Counted from the stretch's first letter, positions 40,287 through 49,120 are shown. The stretch is 64,000 nt of DNA from Poseidonibacter lekithochrous (GCF_013283835.1 NZ_CP054052.1:496001-560000); one strand, 5' to 3'. Notes: generated by a model from the letters alone, not told the origin. A program made the numbers and translations.

Positions 40287-41570
40287 TTAATTACTAGATA
40301 TTTTGATATTTACCTTAGAAATAATTAGCTCTAAATGCATAATAAGATCGTAGTATTCACCCATATAAGATAATGGTACTTTTGTCTCTTCTTTTATTTC
40401 TTGTTTTAGTTTTTCAAGTTCTTTTAGTTTTTCTACAAGTTCCTCTTTTGATAGCCCTTCTAATGATAAATCTAAGTCTTGCACTTCATCATACCATCTA
40501 TAGATTTTTGATCTAATACTCCATCTATAAAGAGGAAATACTCCCTTAAATAAGGGAATCATAAGTGTTAAAAGTGGAATTAAAAGTATTTTTAATCTAT
40601 CAAGATTTGAAGCTATCCAATAAGGAAAAATCTTTTCTAAAAATGTATCACCATAAGTGAAATATCTAAAAGCTTCTTCATTCATATCTATTTCTATATT
40701 ATTAATATTAGGAAATTGATTTTCAGCTTCAAATAGAGATTTTCTTTTATGAACTTCTTTTACTTTTTTCAAGAATATTCTAATTAATTCATCTGAAAAA
40801 TCTTTATTTACTACTAGTGTTGCAGTTGTTGAAAGAAGTTTAATATCACGTGATGGCATATTATTATAAATATCAACAGTACCTTCATATAAGTTGATTG
40901 GCTCTAGATAATGAAACTTTTTACTATAAGCTATTGCTCTTTTGAAAGAAAACACAGCAATATCTTTGTTTTCTAATAACTCTTTTATGATTTTAGAATT
41001 AGCAGAAGTGACTAGAAAAAGTGCATCTAATTCATCATTTAAAAGTTTGTCTTTTGATTCTTTTGCATTAAAATATTCAAGTTGTGCATTATCTTTATTT
41101 ATTCCATTAATTGCTAAAACTTCTGAACTTAAGTCTTTTGTTCCACTATGTTCTAAGCCTAAAGAAATTTTCTTTGATTTTAAATCTTGTATATATTGAA
41201 TATCATTTAAATCTTTTTTATAAAAAAGCCATAAAGGTTCATAATAAACAGAAGCTAGCGCTTCTATACTTTTTGTAGTATTTGCTTTTATTGTACCGTT
41301 TTGAATAAAAGCGATATCAACTTTCTTTTCATTTAGAAATTTTATGTTCTCTAATGAACCTGAACTTGTAACAATATTTACTTCAACATCAACCTTATGT
41401 AATAACTCTTTATATTTAATAGCTGTTTGGTAGTATTGCCCATGAATAGACCCTGTTGCTATTGTAATAACTCTTTTAGGACTTGGATTTATAAACTGGA
41501 ATGCTAAATAAAAGGAAGCAATTACCAGTAAAATAACAGGAATAGAAACAGTTAGAAATTTATTTTTCAT
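40287..41570 (-). CDS. TAXI-family TRAP transporter solute-binding protein with C-terminal membrane segment
   Basis: 427 residues. An N-terminal TM or signal (about 8-27) leads to a periplasmic binding domain (about 33-320) with the TAXI pattern ITIATGSIHGQYYQTA and the GSLEN motif for the ligand pocket. Unlike plain TAXI proteins it ends with a TM pair near 328-345 and a cytoplasmic helical tail rich in Glu and Lys (KEELVEKLKELEKLKQEI). No TRAP membrane subunits are adjacent, so it may act as a membrane-tethered sensor or with a transporter elsewhere. TAXI ligands such as glutamate or imidazole compounds cannot be told from the sequence. Confidence 0.78.
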   Translation of the reverse strand: MKNKFLTVSIPVILLVIASFYLAFQFINPSPKRVITIATGSIHGQYYQTAIKYKELLHKVDVEVNIVTSSGSLENIKFLNEKKVDIAFIQNGTIKANTTKSIEALASVYYEPLWLFYKKDLNDIQYIQDLKSKKISLGLEHSGTKDLSSEVLAINGINKDNAQLEYFNAKESKDKLLNDELDALFLVTSANSKIIKELLENKDIAVFSFKRAIAYSKKFHYLEPINLYEGTVDIYNNMPSRDIKLLSTTATLVVNKDFSDELIRIFLKKVKEVHKRKSLFEAENQFPNINNIEIDMNEEAFRYFTYGDTFLEKIFPYWIASNLDRLKILLIPLLTLMIPLFKGVFPLYRWSIRSKIYRWYDEVQDLDLSLEGLSKEELVEKLKELEKLKQEIKEETKVPLSYMGEYYDLIMHLELIISKVNIKISSN

Positions 41571-41685
41571 TGTGGGACTCTTTTTTTAATATATATTACT
41601 TTATATTAATTTTTATTATATTTTACTAAAAGATAAATATAATTTCTTTATGATACAATTGCGAAAATTTTTATTAGGAGATAAA

Positions 41686-41892
41686 ATGGCAACAGTAAGA
41701 GTTGAAAGAGCATGTGGATGTTTTAGAAATTCAGATTATGAACAAGAAATGCAATTTGAAACAATTGATGAAGCTTTAGAAAAAGCAAATATGATGTGTA
41801 CTGAAATGAATGAAGACTTCTGTCATAAACATAAATTTACAAGTCATTACGTTGAAGGTGAAGTAATCATCAAGATGGAAATGAACGGTTAA
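41686..41892 (+). CDS. Small conserved cysteine-containing protein
   Basis: 68 residues, soluble. ATG at 41686 is used because AGGAGAT stands just upstream; a longer reading from 41650 would start without a ribosome site. It has four Cys (ACGCF, MMCTEM, FCHKHK), two of them in ACGC near the N-terminus and one in C-x-x-K-H-K, so a metal site is possible. I do not recognise the family. It is followed by a strong hairpin. Confidence 0.7.
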   Translation: MATVRVERACGCFRNSDYEQEMQFETIDEALEKANMMCTEMNEDFCHKHKFTSHYVEGEVIIKMEMNG

Positions 41893-41909
41893 AATCGAAT
41901 ATTTTATTA

Positions 41910-41935
41910 AATAAGGAGAGTTAAGTCTCCTTATT
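41910..41935. terminator. Hairpin after small cysteine protein gene
   Basis: AATAAGGAGA (41910-41919) pairs perfectly with TCTCCTTATT (41926-41935) around a six-base loop. The 3' side has no long T-run, so it is a moderate terminator candidate. Confidence 0.6.
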
Positions 41936-42093
41936 CTCAAAACTTTTATAGTTTTACTCACACACAATAATTAACAAGTAATCAACAAATAAATCAAAAT
42001 AAGAAGATAAACTTTAATACATTGATACATGTCATGCCTGTAAAAAATTAATTAAGATACTATTTTATAATAATTAAAATTTAAGGATAGATA

Positions 42094-42987
42094 ATGAGTT
42101 TTCATGAGTATATCAGAGCTGTTGGAACGGGACCTAAATCAAATCGTGAACTAACAAAAGAAGAGATGAGCGATGCAATGGAATGTATAATTAATCAAAG
42201 TGTACATAGTGAACAAATTGCAGCTTTTTTATTAGGATGGAGAGTTAGACTTGAATCAATAGAGGAATTAAAAACAACATTTGATGTGTGTGATAAATAT
42301 ATTACAAGAACAACTGTAGAGAACTCTATTGAATTAGGTTATCCTTTTGATGGTAAAGCTGATAATCCATATATTTTACCTTTAGTAGCAAAGTATTTAA
42401 AAAAGTTTGATTTGAATTTAGTTGTATCAGGTGATGAGCTTCAACCAGCTAAAAAAGGTTTAACAATTAAAGAGTTATACCAAAATGTTAAATTTGATGA
42501 TAATATTCATTATTTTGATAGAAGTGAATACTTTAAAGAATTAAGTGACTTAACAAAAATTAGAAATATTCTAGGATTAAGAACAGCATTTAATACTGTT
42601 GAAAAACTATTAAATCCTGGAAACTCACAATACGCAGTTAATGCAGCCTTCCATAAACCTTATGTAGTGAAATATAATGAACTGTTTGGAAAAAACTATG
42701 AGCATCTAGTAATTGTAAAAGGAAATGAAGGAACACCTGAAATTTTCTCTAAATGTAAATATTGGTTAAATCAAGATGGTGTAATAAGTGAACATATAAT
42801 TGATCCAGAATTTTTTGGAATAAACTATAAAAAATCAACACGAGTTATTCCTAAAGAAGAGTCTTTAAATATGACAAATAATCCAAGTGATGATTTAGAA
42901 AAATTAGCTAAATTAAATGCAGCAATGTTTTTAATAGCAGCAAAAAAATCGAATAATATTAAAGATGCCTTTGATATGTTAGATTAG
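42094..42987 (+). CDS. TrpD2-like (anthranilate phosphoribosyltransferase-fold) protein
   Basis: 297 residues. The N-terminal helical domain (ELTKEEMSDAMECIINQSVHSEQIAAFLLGWRVR, in pieces of the family pattern) matches anthranilate phosphoribosyltransferase and nucleoside phosphorylase class II folds. The PRPP-binding glycine loop GTGGD and the KHGN motif of TrpD are not present; the equivalent stretch reads LNLVVSGDELQPAKKG. TrpD2/YbiB proteins with the same losses bind nucleic acid rather than make tryptophan. It is shorter than TrpD (about 340). It is monocistronic, with a strong terminator following. Confidence 0.72.
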   Translation: MSFHEYIRAVGTGPKSNRELTKEEMSDAMECIINQSVHSEQIAAFLLGWRVRLESIEELKTTFDVCDKYITRTTVENSIELGYPFDGKADNPYILPLVAKYLKKFDLNLVVSGDELQPAKKGLTIKELYQNVKFDDNIHYFDRSEYFKELSDLTKIRNILGLRTAFNTVEKLLNPGNSQYAVNAAFHKPYVVKYNELFGKNYEHLVIVKGNEGTPEIFSKCKYWLNQDGVISEHIIDPEFFGINYKKSTRVIPKEESLNMTNNPSDDLEKLAKLNAAMFLIAAKKSNNIKDAFDMLD

Positions 42988-42994
42988 AGTAGGT

Positions 42995-43023
42995 TGGAGT
43001 TTATTTTTATTTAATAAACTCCA
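42995..43023. terminator. Bidirectional terminator
   Basis: TGGAGTTTATT (42995-43005), loop TTTATTT, AATAAACTCCA (43013-43023), then GTTTTATTT on the plus strand. It separates the TrpD2-like gene from the convergent small membrane protein gene. Confidence 0.82.
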
Positions 43024-43030
43024 GTTTTAT

Positions 43031-43423
43031 TTATTTACTTGGTGGTAAAACTACTGGTACATGTTCAATACATCTAGCCGTAAAGAAACTTCTTGAATAG
43101 TTTGGCGAAGAAAACATATGATTCTCTAAAGTCCACTCATTTGATTTCTCAATAGTTACACTTTGTGCTACTTTTCTTGTAGCTCTACTTTCACAAATTA
43201 CTTTTTCACCATTGTTATATGCATCTTCAACACCAAACATTCTATCTGTAGTTACATAATAATGTAAAGAGATAAATGTTGTCATAACTCCAAATACTAA
43301 TGCTACACCTTTTTTATAAGCACCTTTTGGCATATATGATCTTGTAGTTACAAAAAGTGCGATTATTAGTATAAATATAGCTATTGCTAAATAGCCTGCT
43401 TCTAGTTTTATAAATAGTTCCAT
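43031..43423 (-). CDS. Small membrane protein of the denitrification island
   Basis: 130 residues, not recognised. Two TM segments lie at about 10-27 and 40-58, followed by an extracytoplasmic tail of about 70 residues with two Cys (VICESR, ARCIEHVP). It lies 13 bases after the siroheme decarboxylase gene on the same strand and is probably co-transcribed with it. A role in nitrogen-oxide respiration is suggested only by position. Confidence 0.6.
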   Translation of the reverse strand: MELFIKLEAGYLAIAIFILIIALFVTTRSYMPKGAYKKGVALVFGVMTTFISLHYYVTTDRMFGVEDAYNNGEKVICESRATRKVAQSVTIEKSNEWTLENHMFSSPNYSRSFFTARCIEHVPVVLPPSK

Positions 43424-43436
43424 TTTACTTCATTCC

Positions 43437-44456
43437 TTAATTTATATATTTATCTTCCCACGTTTTAAACTCATCACAAAAATATTTAATTCTTACTTTT
43501 TTAAATTCTCTTGATGAATAAAGCGGCATATTTGATTTATAATCTATTTCATTAGCAATACTATCTATCACAGCTTGAGTATCTTCTTTTGTTTTTCCAT
43601 GAATCATAGTAAATAAATTATAGTTCCAAGTAGGGTATTTAGGTCTTAAATAACAATGAGAAACAGCAGAGAAAGAAGCAGCAATTTTTCCAATTTCTTC
43701 GCCTTTTTCACCTTCTTCAATATCCCAAACTACCATTGCATTTGCATTGAATCCAGCTTTTCTGTGATTTAGAATACAAGCAAATCTTCTCATAACACCA
43801 GCTTCTTGGAAGTCTTTTAGTGTTTCAAAGAACTCATCATAAGTAATATCTAATTTATCAATAATACCTTTGAATGGTTCAGAAACAATATCAATATTAT
43901 TTTGAGCTTCTTTAATAATATTGTAATGATGTTCATTTAAGTCAAGTTTTTTAAACTCTTTTTTTGCAACTTTTTCTTTTTTATCTTGTTTATTTGTTGT
44001 ATCAAGTTTTACAGAAATTTTAAAAAGTTTTAATGTAGGTAAGATTATATAATCTTGTGCTTTTGTTAATTTAGATAACAGCTCAACTGTCTCTTCAAGA
44101 TTTGATTTAGAATTTGGAGCAATTGCTAGAGTGAACCAAATATTATAAGAGTGGTTTCTCTCATAGTTATGTGAAATACCAGGATGTGAATTTAAAATAA
44201 GTACAGCATCATCAATATCTTCTTCTTTTATCTCAAAGGCAATTAAAGAAGATTTATAACCAAGTTTTTTAGTATCAAAAATTGCTGATGTTTGTCTAAT
44301 TATATTGTTTTCTTTTTCCTCTTGTAATATTCTTATTACTTCATCTTCAGTAATATTCAATTCATTTGCTATATGCTCAAAAGGTTTTTTAGTTAAGGGA
44401 AAGTTTTTTTGAACTCTATATAGTATTTCATCTTTCATAGTTTTCTCCAAATTCAA
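43437..44456 (-). CDS. Fused siroheme decarboxylase (NirDL/GH-type, two AsnC domains)
   Basis: 339 residues. Two AsnC/Lrp-like halves, about 1-155 and 175-339, each start with a helix-turn-helix-like region and end in the ligand domain (KLGYKSSLIAFEI; KAGFNANAMVVWDIEEGE). NirD, L, G and H proteins of this type convert siroheme to 12,18-didecarboxysiroheme in heme d1 synthesis. The second half carries RRFACILNHRKAGFNANAM and SHCYLRPKYPTWNYNLFTMIHG, with family His and Tyr residues. Here one polypeptide supplies both kinds of subunit. A central Lys-rich linker (about 155-170) joins the halves. It is transcribed from a region with an FNR-like box. Confidence 0.87.
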   Translation of the reverse strand: MNLEKTMKDEILYRVQKNFPLTKKPFEHIANELNITEDEVIRILQEEKENNIIRQTSAIFDTKKLGYKSSLIAFEIKEEDIDDAVLILNSHPGISHNYERNHSYNIWFTLAIAPNSKSNLEETVELLSKLTKAQDYIILPTLKLFKISVKLDTTNKQDKKEKVAKKEFKKLDLNEHHYNIIKEAQNNIDIVSEPFKGIIDKLDITYDEFFETLKDFQEAGVMRRFACILNHRKAGFNANAMVVWDIEEGEKGEEIGKIAASFSAVSHCYLRPKYPTWNYNLFTMIHGKTKEDTQAVIDSIANEIDYKSNMPLYSSREFKKVRIKYFCDEFKTWEDKYIN

Positions 44457-44493
44457 TTTTGAGAAAGTATATCAACTAATCTTCTTTTATACC

Positions 44494-44507
44494 TTGATTT
44501 AAATTAA
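44494..44507. promoter_or_regulatory. FNR/DNR-type box before siroheme decarboxylase
   Basis: TTGAT-TTAA-ATTAA matches the FNR consensus TTGAT-N4-ATCAA at 9 of 10 positions. It lies 38 bases upstream of the decarboxylase ATG (minus strand). In the opposite direction it is 177 bases from the membrane-anchored hypothetical protein. Confidence 0.5.
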
Positions 44508-44610
44508 GAATTTAAAGAAGGGTTTGTACTATAATGACTATTATTAGAAAATTTTAGGCTTTGTCTGTAATATTTCCACTCTTTTATAAGAAAAAGAGTA
44601 TAGAGGAATA

Positions 44611-44661
44611 ATGCCAAAAAGAAATAAAGCTATGATATTCTTGATAATAAACAAAGAATAA
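44611..44661 (+). CDS. Possible 16-residue upstream reading frame
   Basis: ATG at 44611 follows GAGGAATA, a good ribosome site, and encodes MPKRNKAMIFLIINKE before TAA. An ACTCTTTT/AAAAGAGT hairpin lies just upstream. It may be a leader peptide for the gene at 44684, or chance. Confidence 0.25.
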   Translation: MPKRNKAMIFLIINKE

Positions 44662-44683
44662 GTGTAAACAAGAAGGAAAAAAA

Positions 44684-45064
44684 GTGAAGTCAAAACAGTT
44701 ATTAATAGCGGCATTTTTTATTATATTTATGTTTTTAGGAATTACTACTTTAAAAGAGAGTATGCCATCACCTAAAAATGATAGAATATATTCTATCCTA
44801 CAAGAGCAAATGCCCTATATAGTTGAGAAAAGAGCAGGTGGTTTAACTATTAAGAGTAAGATTACAGGAATAAAAGAAAAACCGCCAGCAAAACAAATTT
44901 TTCTTAGGTTAGAGCAACTAGAGAAACAGTGGGGACAAGAGTTTTTAAGACTTAAAGGGAACAATTTAATTATTTTAAATAAAGACAAAAAAGAAGTTAT
45001 GAAAATTCTATTAAAAAATTCAGATGAAATGTCGTGGGTAAAAGAATATTTTGAAATAAAATAA
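44684..45064 (+). CDS. Membrane-anchored hypothetical protein, GTG start
   Basis: 126 residues, not recognised. One TM at about 6-23 is followed by a basic periplasmic domain (KRAGGLTIKSKITGIKEKPPAK) and a Leu-rich helical end. The GTG start at 44684 is supported by AGAAGGAA upstream. The Crp/Fnr gene follows after 59 bases in the same direction. It is placed between two d1/NO genes, but nothing in it shows a function. Confidence 0.55.
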   Translation: MKSKQLLIAAFFIIFMFLGITTLKESMPSPKNDRIYSILQEQMPYIVEKRAGGLTIKSKITGIKEKPPAKQIFLRLEQLEKQWGQEFLRLKGNNLIILNKDKKEVMKILLKNSDEMSWVKEYFEIK

Positions 45065-45123
45065 GTAATTAAAAATAGATAAATATTTACACAAACAAAT
45101 AACATCTTTATATAGGAAATTAA

Positions 45124-45756
45124 ATGCAAACTAAGTTAAAAGATATATTTTTATTCAAAAATTTATGTGATGATACATTAGATAGAATATCAGAATTTAC
45201 AGTACCAGTTAAGTTACTAAAGGACAATATTTTATTTTATGAAGGTGATGAATCTGAATACCTTTACTTACTTTCAAAAGGTATTGTTAAATTATATAAA
45301 ACAGCTTCAAATGATAAAGAAATTGTAATGAAATACTTTCATGGAAATGAACTTATTGCTGAGGTTGCAAACTTTGATAATATTCCTTATCCAGCAACTG
45401 CACAAGCTTTTACTGATTCAGAAGTTTTAAAAATAGATTTTAAGAAACTAAAAGAAGTGATTTATTCAGACCCTGAATTATCATTTGTAATTCAAGCATC
45501 ACTTATTAAGAAAATTAGAAATTTAGAAAAAATAGTATTTATGCATGTAGTATTAGATTCAAAAGAAAGAATAGCAAAATACCTATGTGAATACACAGAG
45601 GACTTCTTTAATACGAAGAATATTATAGTTGCAGAAATATTAAATATATCACCTGAAACTTTATCTAGAATGCTAAGAGTATTTAAAAATGAAGGTTTAA
45701 TTGATAGTAAAGCTAAAACAGTAGATAAGAAGAGATTAGAACTTCTCTTCTCTTAA
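45124..45756 (+). CDS. Crp/Fnr-family regulator, probably DNR-like NO or oxygen control
   Basis: 210 residues. A cyclic-nucleotide-binding-like domain (about 10-125; YEGDESEYLYLLSKGIVKLY) is followed by a dimer helix and a Crp-type helix-turn-helix (about 160-205; AEILNISPETLSRMLRVFKNEGLI). The E-x-x-S-R recognition helix suits a TTGAT-N4-ATCAA site. It has no N-terminal cysteine cluster, so it is not a 4Fe-4S FNR; DNR-type members bind heme and sense NO. Matching boxes occur before the d1 operon, the nor operon and the decarboxylase gene, all in this window. It is convergent with cobA across a strong hairpin. Confidence 0.86.
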   Translation: MQTKLKDIFLFKNLCDDTLDRISEFTVPVKLLKDNILFYEGDESEYLYLLSKGIVKLYKTASNDKEIVMKYFHGNELIAEVANFDNIPYPATAQAFTDSEVLKIDFKKLKEVIYSDPELSFVIQASLIKKIRNLEKIVFMHVVLDSKERIAKYLCEYTEDFFNTKNIIVAEILNISPETLSRMLRVFKNEGLIDSKAKTVDKKRLELLFS

Positions 45757-45760
45757 GAGC

Positions 45761-45786
45761 TTAAGTGGACTAGTAAGTCCACTTAA
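45761..45786. terminator. Bidirectional terminator between Crp/Fnr gene and cobA
   Basis: TTAAGTGGACT (45761-45771) pairs perfectly with AGTCCACTTAA (45776-45786) around AGTA, followed by TCTTTTCTCTT. It overlaps the 3' end of cobA. Confidence 0.8.
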
Positions 45787-46501
45787 TCTTTTCTCTTAAT
45801 TTAACAACTTCCCCTACAACGATAATTGCTGGTGTTGGCATATCTTTTGAATCTTCTACAATATTTTCTAATGTTGATACTACTACTTCTTGATCAGGAG
45901 TTGAACCCTTAGAAATTACAGCACATGGATAATCTTTCGATTTCCCATATTTCATTAGTTTTCTAGTAATTAATTTAATATTATGGAATCCCATTAAGAA
46001 TACTAAAGTCTCATCATTTAAGAAACTTTCCCATTCAATTTGTGAAATTCTTTTATCTGGTGATTCATGACCTGTTACAACTCTAAATGATGTAGTAACA
46101 CCTCTATGAGTAACTGGAATTCCAGCATAAGCAGGAACAGAAATAGATGAAGTAATACCTGGAATTATCTCAAATTTAATATCTCTATCAAATAAATAAA
46201 TAGCTTCTTCTCCACCTCTACCAAATACGAATGGATCTCCACCTTTTAGTCTTACAATTTTTTCATGTTTTAATGCTGCTTGATAAATGATTTCATTAAT
46301 TTCATCTTGAGGAACTGAGTGTTTACCATCTTGTTTTCCAACATAAATTAACTCACAACCTTCTTTTGCTGTTTCTAAAATCTTAGGATTAGCTAATCTA
46401 TCATAAATAATGATATCAGCTTCTTGAACGATTCTAGCCGCTTTTACAGTCATTAACTCAATATCACCTGGACCTGCCCCTGTTAAATATACTTTTCCCA
46501 T
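45770..46501 (-). CDS. cobA: Uroporphyrinogen-III C-methyltransferase (NirE role)
   Basis: 243 residues. It methylates uroporphyrinogen III twice to precorrin-2, the entry to siroheme and heme d1. Motifs: VYLTGAGPGDIELMTVKA, IIYDRLANP, RLKGGDPFVFGRGGEEA, ITSSISVPAYAGIPVTHRG, and a C-terminal TPAIIVVGEVV. It is SUMT alone, without the CysG dehydrogenase and chelatase part. ATG at 46501 follows the nirF stop by one base with GAGGATGG upstream, so it is preferred over starts inside nirF. As last gene of the d1 operon it probably acts as NirE. Confidence 0.93.
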   Translation of the reverse strand: MGKVYLTGAGPGDIELMTVKAARIVQEADIIIYDRLANPKILETAKEGCELIYVGKQDGKHSVPQDEINEIIYQAALKHEKIVRLKGGDPFVFGRGGEEAIYLFDRDIKFEIIPGITSSISVPAYAGIPVTHRGVTTSFRVVTGHESPDKRISQIEWESFLNDETLVFLMGFHNIKLITRKLMKYGKSKDYPCAVISKGSTPDQEVVVSTLENIVEDSKDMPTPAIIVVGEVVKLREKIKWTY

Positions 46502-46502
46502 T

Positions 46503-47597
46503 TTATTTTCCATCCTCATATAAAAATATTCCCGAAGGTTTTTTGATATTAAATATTTCTCTATTTAAAAACCATTCTTTTGTGTGTATTACTGCTACTT
46601 TATTTGTGTCATTTACTGAAACATATAGTTGTGGTGAAACATTTGACCATCTAATATGTAATACTTTTCCATCAAAATTAAATGTTTCAATAATTTTTAA
46701 TGTTTTAGTATCTATTATTTGAATTGTAGGGAAATCTTTCCCTGAATATGTAACCGCTAAATGTTTTTTATCTGGACTTAAACTTGTAAATACTGGAAGC
46801 CCCTGCGTTTCAATATTTTTAATAAATTTAAAATCTTTATCATAAACTAATACTTTATTATCCCCAACAGCTGGAACAAATACTTTATCTCCACCTATTG
46901 ACCAGAATCCAAAGTGTGGTACTTTAAGAACCATTTTTCTTTCATCATTTAAATAAATTTTGATTTTTTTGTACGTCATTGTATCTAAATCAACAACACC
47001 ATAATGACTTGAAGTAAAGAATCCAGCAATATAGTTATTATCTTTAATCATTGCATCAAAAGGAAGCTGTCCAACATCTTTGAACTCTTTATATACTTCA
47101 AATTTTGCTTTGCCTTTACCTTCATTCATGTCTTTATAAACCGAGATTGTATCATTATCCATTTGTGAAAAGATTAAATAGTCTTTATATATTTTAATTC
47201 CTACATTTTTTGAACCTGTAACAATCTTTTTAATAGGCTTTAAATCTCTATCTAAAATATCAACACTTTGATCATCATAATTTGCAACGGCAACATAATT
47301 TTTACCAATTACAAAACCAATTGCAGATTTAGATGTTTTATATTCACCTAAAATCTTTTCAGCTTCAGGATCAAATTTAATTACATAACCATCTCTTGAG
47401 ATTACATAACCATCTTTGCCTTCAAACTTAACTACCCCATGATTCATATTTCTCATGCCTTCTATATTAGTTCTTTTTAAACCATTATAAATTGTAGCTA
47501 GTGATGAATTTTCTCTCTCAACAACAAAGAATTTTTCCTTTGCTTGTATCGAAGTTAATGCAACAGTTATCAGTAAAAGTATTTTTAAGAATTTCAT
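46503..47597 (-). CDS. nirF: Heme d1 biosynthesis protein NirF
   Basis: 364 residues. A signal peptide (about 1-19, ending SIQA) directs it to the periplasm. The rest is an eight-bladed propeller of the cytochrome d1 type (RMNHGVVKFEGKDGYVISRDGYVIKF; NVGIKIYKDYLIFSQMDNDTISVYK). It lacks a CxxCH heme c site, which separates it from NirS and NirN. NirF acts late in heme d1 formation, on the product of NirJ. It lies between nirJ (one base gap) and cobA (one base gap). Confidence 0.9.
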   Translation of the reverse strand: MKFLKILLLITVALTSIQAKEKFFVVERENSSLATIYNGLKRTNIEGMRNMNHGVVKFEGKDGYVISRDGYVIKFDPEAEKILGEYKTSKSAIGFVIGKNYVAVANYDDQSVDILDRDLKPIKKIVTGSKNVGIKIYKDYLIFSQMDNDTISVYKDMNEGKGKAKFEVYKEFKDVGQLPFDAMIKDNNYIAGFFTSSHYGVVDLDTMTYKKIKIYLNDERKMVLKVPHFGFWSIGGDKVFVPAVGDNKVLVYDKDFKFIKNIETQGLPVFTSLSPDKKHLAVTYSGKDFPTIQIIDTKTLKIIETFNFDGKVLHIRWSNVSPQLYVSVNDTNKVAVIHTKEWFLNREIFNIKKPSGIFLYEDGK

Positions 47598-47598
47598 T

Positions 47599-48720
47599 TT
47601 ATCTCCTCATCTCTTCATTTGTTAAATAACAAGAAGGATCTTCTTGCCATAAGTCACCAGTAATTGCATATGCTCTAGCTCTTGAACCACCATTACAAAT
47701 ATCAATGTAATCACATGATGCACATTTACCTTTGATTTGTCTAGGTGATTGTCTTAATTTATTTAATATTTCATTTTCTTGAGATTTCCAGATTTGATCA
47801 AAAGGAGTTTCAAGATAATTTCCTATAGTAAATGGGAAGAAAGGATCTGGTTTTACATTTCCTGCCCAATCCATATTTCCAAGTCTATTTCCAGCTGAGT
47901 TACCACCCCAAGCTTTAAGTTTTTGCTCTAATAGTTCTACTTTTTGAGGGTAATCTTTTTTGAATCTTTCAAGTAACATAATGGCATCCATTTCCATATT
48001 TCCTGTAACTAGGTCAATATTTTTACCATCTTTGTAATATTCAAAGGCTTTATTGATTATATAATCAACAAACTCTCTTCTTTTCTCTTTTGAAATATCA
48101 ATATCTAGATTCTCTTTTCCACGTCCAGAATAAACAAGATGAGATAGATATAATTTATCAACATTTAGCTCTTCAACTAAATCAAACATCTTATAAAAAC
48201 TCTCTTCAGTCTCTTTAGTAATTGTAAATCTAATTCCTGCATTTCCACCATGAGCTTGAATAAGTTTAATTGCATCAATTGATTTTTGATAAGAACCTTT
48301 TTGTCCTCTAAATTGATCATGAATTTCTTCAATACCATCAATTGAAATTCCAATATAATTAAATGTATCAATAATCCTATCAACATTCTTTGGCGCAACA
48401 TAAATACCATTTGTAGAAAGATACGTGATGATATTATGTTTTTTCATACACTCAGCAATATCAAAAATATCTTTTCTTAAAAGAGGTTCTCCTCCTGAGA
48501 AAATTACAAAGTTAACTCCACCAGCTTTAAGTCTTGAAATAGTAGCTTCAATCTCTTCATAAGTTAATGTGTCTTTTTCATTTGCATCAGCTTTACTATA
48601 ACAGTGGTGACACAATAAATTACAGCGATTTGTAAAATTCCAAATCATAATTGAACCATTTAGAGTTCTTGATTTTTGATCTTCTAATGTAGATTTTATT
48701 AAGTTAGATAATCTAAACAT
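47599..48720 (-). CDS. nirJ: Heme d1 biosynthesis radical SAM protein NirJ
   Basis: 373 residues. The radical SAM cluster motif is CNLLCHHCYS (C-x3-C-x2-C) at about 33-42, with the GGEP motif (IFSGGEPLLR) following. A C-terminal SPASM-like set of Cys is seen in GKCASCDYIDICNGGSRARAY and DPSCYL. NirJ replaces two propionates of didecarboxysiroheme by oxo groups. It starts directly after the cytochrome c stop on the same strand. Confidence 0.93.
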   Translation of the reverse strand: MFRLSNLIKSTLEDQKSRTLNGSIMIWNFTNRCNLLCHHCYSKADANEKDTLTYEEIEATISRLKAGGVNFVIFSGGEPLLRKDIFDIAECMKKHNIITYLSTNGIYVAPKNVDRIIDTFNYIGISIDGIEEIHDQFRGQKGSYQKSIDAIKLIQAHGGNAGIRFTITKETEESFYKMFDLVEELNVDKLYLSHLVYSGRGKENLDIDISKEKRREFVDYIINKAFEYYKDGKNIDLVTGNMEMDAIMLLERFKKDYPQKVELLEQKLKAWGGNSAGNRLGNMDWAGNVKPDPFFPFTIGNYLETPFDQIWKSQENEILNKLRQSPRQIKGKCASCDYIDICNGGSRARAYAITGDLWQEDPSCYLTNEEMRR

Positions 48721-49050
48721 TTATTTATCCTTTTTAGATTTATAAGACATAATAAATTTAGTAATTGCAGTTAATTCATCTTGAGATAATTTATCTTTAA
48801 AACTTGGCATTACAGATCTTTTATGACCTAGTTGTTTATATGTAGATTTTGGAGCAATAATATGCCCTTGGATTTCCCCGATTGTTCGCTTATTAGCAAT
48901 TTCTTCAAATGATGGTCCAAACGCAACAGAAGTTTGGTGATGACATCCCCAACAATAATCAGTAAATACTTTTTCCCCACTTATATTTGAGGCATTTGAT
49001 AAAGAGAGAGAAAATACTAATAACAGAGTTGTTCTATAGAAAATACTCAT
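48721..49050 (-). CDS. Periplasmic c-type cytochrome of the d1 operon (NirC-like)
   Basis: 109 residues. A signal peptide (about 1-20, ending SNAS) precedes a single heme c site YCWGCHHQ. A Met ligand is probable at MPSFKDKLSQ (about 78). The size suits NirC or cytochrome c55x, which feeds electrons to NirS or helps heme d1 maturation. First gene of the operon, with the FNR box 57 bases before ATG. Confidence 0.88.
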   Translation of the reverse strand: MSIFYRTTLLLVFSLSLSNASNISGEKVFTDYCWGCHHQTSVAFGPSFEEIANKRTIGEIQGHIIAPKSTYKQLGHKRSVMPSFKDKLSQDELTAITKFIMSYKSKKDK

Positions 49051-49106
49051 TGAGTACCCCTTATGTTTAGTGTAAATAATAGTAACATAAATGGAAAATT
49101 TTATAC

Positions 49107-49120
49107 TTGATGCTCATCAA
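49107..49120. promoter_or_regulatory. Perfect FNR/DNR box in divergent intergenic region
   Basis: TTGAT-GCTC-ATCAA matches the FNR consensus at all ten positions. It lies 57 bases from the d1 operon ATG (minus) and 56 bases from the Sel1 protein ATG (plus). It is likely bound by the Crp/Fnr protein at 45124-45756. Confidence 0.7.
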
